A program made the position numbers and the translations under genes. From positions 1-6,252 of the forward strand of contig CAYSUY010000221.1 of the NCBI GenBank assembly GCA_964434345.1: 6,252 nt of DNA, read 5' to 3'. A model generated the notes under the pieces. That model was given only the letters and a program-made list of their open reading frames with translations. It was not told the DNA's origin and searched no databases. Position 1 is the stretch's first letter, and every line of letters starts with the position of its first letter. This document shows, piece after piece, positions 5,624 through 6,252 of the stretch. Source of the stretch: CAIOSQ01 sp964434345. Its GTDB lineage: Bacteria > Pseudomonadota > Alphaproteobacteria > CACIAM-22H2.

Positions 5624-6252
5624 TCAGCCCACCGCGCGCAGCTGCGGGCGGTTCATCGAGCGGCGGATCGCCGCGCGCGCCTTGTCGCACATCTCGTCGA
5701 TGTGCTTTTCCTCGGCGACGAATTGCGGCGCCAGAATCAGCGTGTCGTAGGTGATGCGGGCAAGCAGCCCGTTGTTGAAGAGGTCCTGCAGCATTTCGTA
5801 GCCGCGCACCCCGGGCTTGCCGTCGACCGGCTCGAAATCGACCGCGCCGAGCAGGCCGATGCCGCGCGTGTCGGTGACGATGCCGAATTCCCGGAAGCTC
5901 GCGATCTGCTCCAGGAAATAGGTGGAGAGCTTCTTGGCGCGGGCGAACAGCCCCTCGCTCTCGTAGATGTCGAGGGCGGCGAGCGAGGCGGCGCAGGCCG
6001 CCGGGTTCCCCGACCACGTATAGCCGTGGAGGAACTCGATGCCCTTGGCCGGTCCGGCCTCGGTCACCGTGCGGTAGACCTTTTCGTTGGCGACGACGGC
6101 GCCCATCGGGATCACGCCGTTGGTGATCGCCTTCGCGAGGGTCATGATGTCCGGCAGAACGCCGAAGGCGTCGGCGGCGAAATTCTCGCCGAGACGGCCG
6201 AAGCCGGTGATGACCTCGTCGTAGATCATCAGGATGCCGTGCTGGTCGCAGA
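5624..6252 (-). CDS. Class III aminotransferase (omega-amino acid:pyruvate type), C-terminal part
   Basis: These PLP enzymes move an amino group from an amine or omega-amino acid, such as beta-alanine, to pyruvate or another oxo acid in the cytoplasm. About 209 C-terminal residues are present; the N-terminal half lies beyond the window edge. The visible part opens CDQHGILMIYDEVITGFGRL, with the aspartate that contacts the PLP ring nitrogen (codon 6220-6218). Next comes DIMTLAKAITNGVIPMGAVV, with the PLP-binding lysine at codon 6133-6131. The segment HGYTWSGNPAACAASLAAL contains the threonine that usually holds the cofactor phosphate of the partner subunit. The end, TLILAPQFVAEEKHIDEM, is typical of the family. 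The GVIPMGAV and FLHGYTWSGNP wording fits the beta-alanine:pyruvate branch better than the ornithine or GABA branches, but the amine donor cannot be fixed from this half. It lies upstream of, and probably is co-transcribed with, the lyase gene. Confidence 0.9.
   Translation of the reverse strand, partial: CDQHGILMIYDEVITGFGRLGENFAADAFGVLPDIMTLAKAITNGVIPMGAVVANEKVYRTVTEAGPAKGIEFLHGYTWSGNPAACAASLAALDIYESEGLFARAKKLSTYFLEQIASFREFGIVTDTRGIGLLGAVDFEPVDGKPGVRGYEMLQDLFNNGLLARITYDTLILAPQFVAEEKHIDEMCDKARAAIRRSMNRPQLRAVG

Noticed and set aside
5565..6017. An upstream extension of the lyase frame that would give a 463-residue protein
   Set aside because: The extra 151 residues are an out-of-frame reading of the aminotransferase gene, with a biased Arg/Pro/Gly composition. 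The ATG at 5564 fits both the family N terminus and a ribosome-binding site.

Overview
The window comes from a GC-rich proteobacterium, most likely an alphaproteobacterium. The main evidence is the start of argininosuccinate synthase at one end, which closely resembles alphaproteobacterial ArgG as I remember it, together with strong G/C preference at third codon positions. Every gene I can support lies on the minus strand, so transcription runs from high to low coordinates. Two genes are cut by the window edges. No RNA gene, mobile element, CRISPR array or phage gene is visible.

In transcription order: (1) the C-terminal half of a class III omega-amino acid:pyruvate-type aminotransferase (6252-5624); (2) a complete HMG-CoA lyase family protein (5564-4626), separated from it by 59 bp that hold a perfect 30-nt palindrome; (3) a 194-bp gap with a candidate promoter and an imperfect inverted repeat; (4) a compact four-gene ABC importer of the spermidine/putrescine (Pot) class, ordered binding protein, ATPase, PotB-like permease, PotC-like permease (4431-236); (5) a 111-bp gap with a good sigma-70-like promoter; (6) the first 41 codons of argG (124-1). 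No stretch longer than 300 bases lacks a gene.

The ATPase and the two permeases are joined by 4-base ATGA start/stop overlaps, so they are almost certainly one transcript with coupled translation. A strong GC hairpin lies between the binding protein and the ATPase, a common arrangement when the binding protein is made in excess. The importer probably brings in a polyamine or similar cationic amine. The aminotransferase could act on an amine or omega-amino acid such as beta-alanine, and the lyase would split a 3-hydroxy-3-methylglutaryl-CoA-like thioester. A shared role in amine catabolism is plausible but is inferred only from gene proximity. argG appears to be a separate unit with its own promoter.

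I see no clearly new biological system. The points most worth a second look are the two strong inverted repeats, an extra N-terminal membrane segment on the PotB-like permease, partial conservation of the PotD ligand site, and a possible hairpin over the argG ribosome-binding site.
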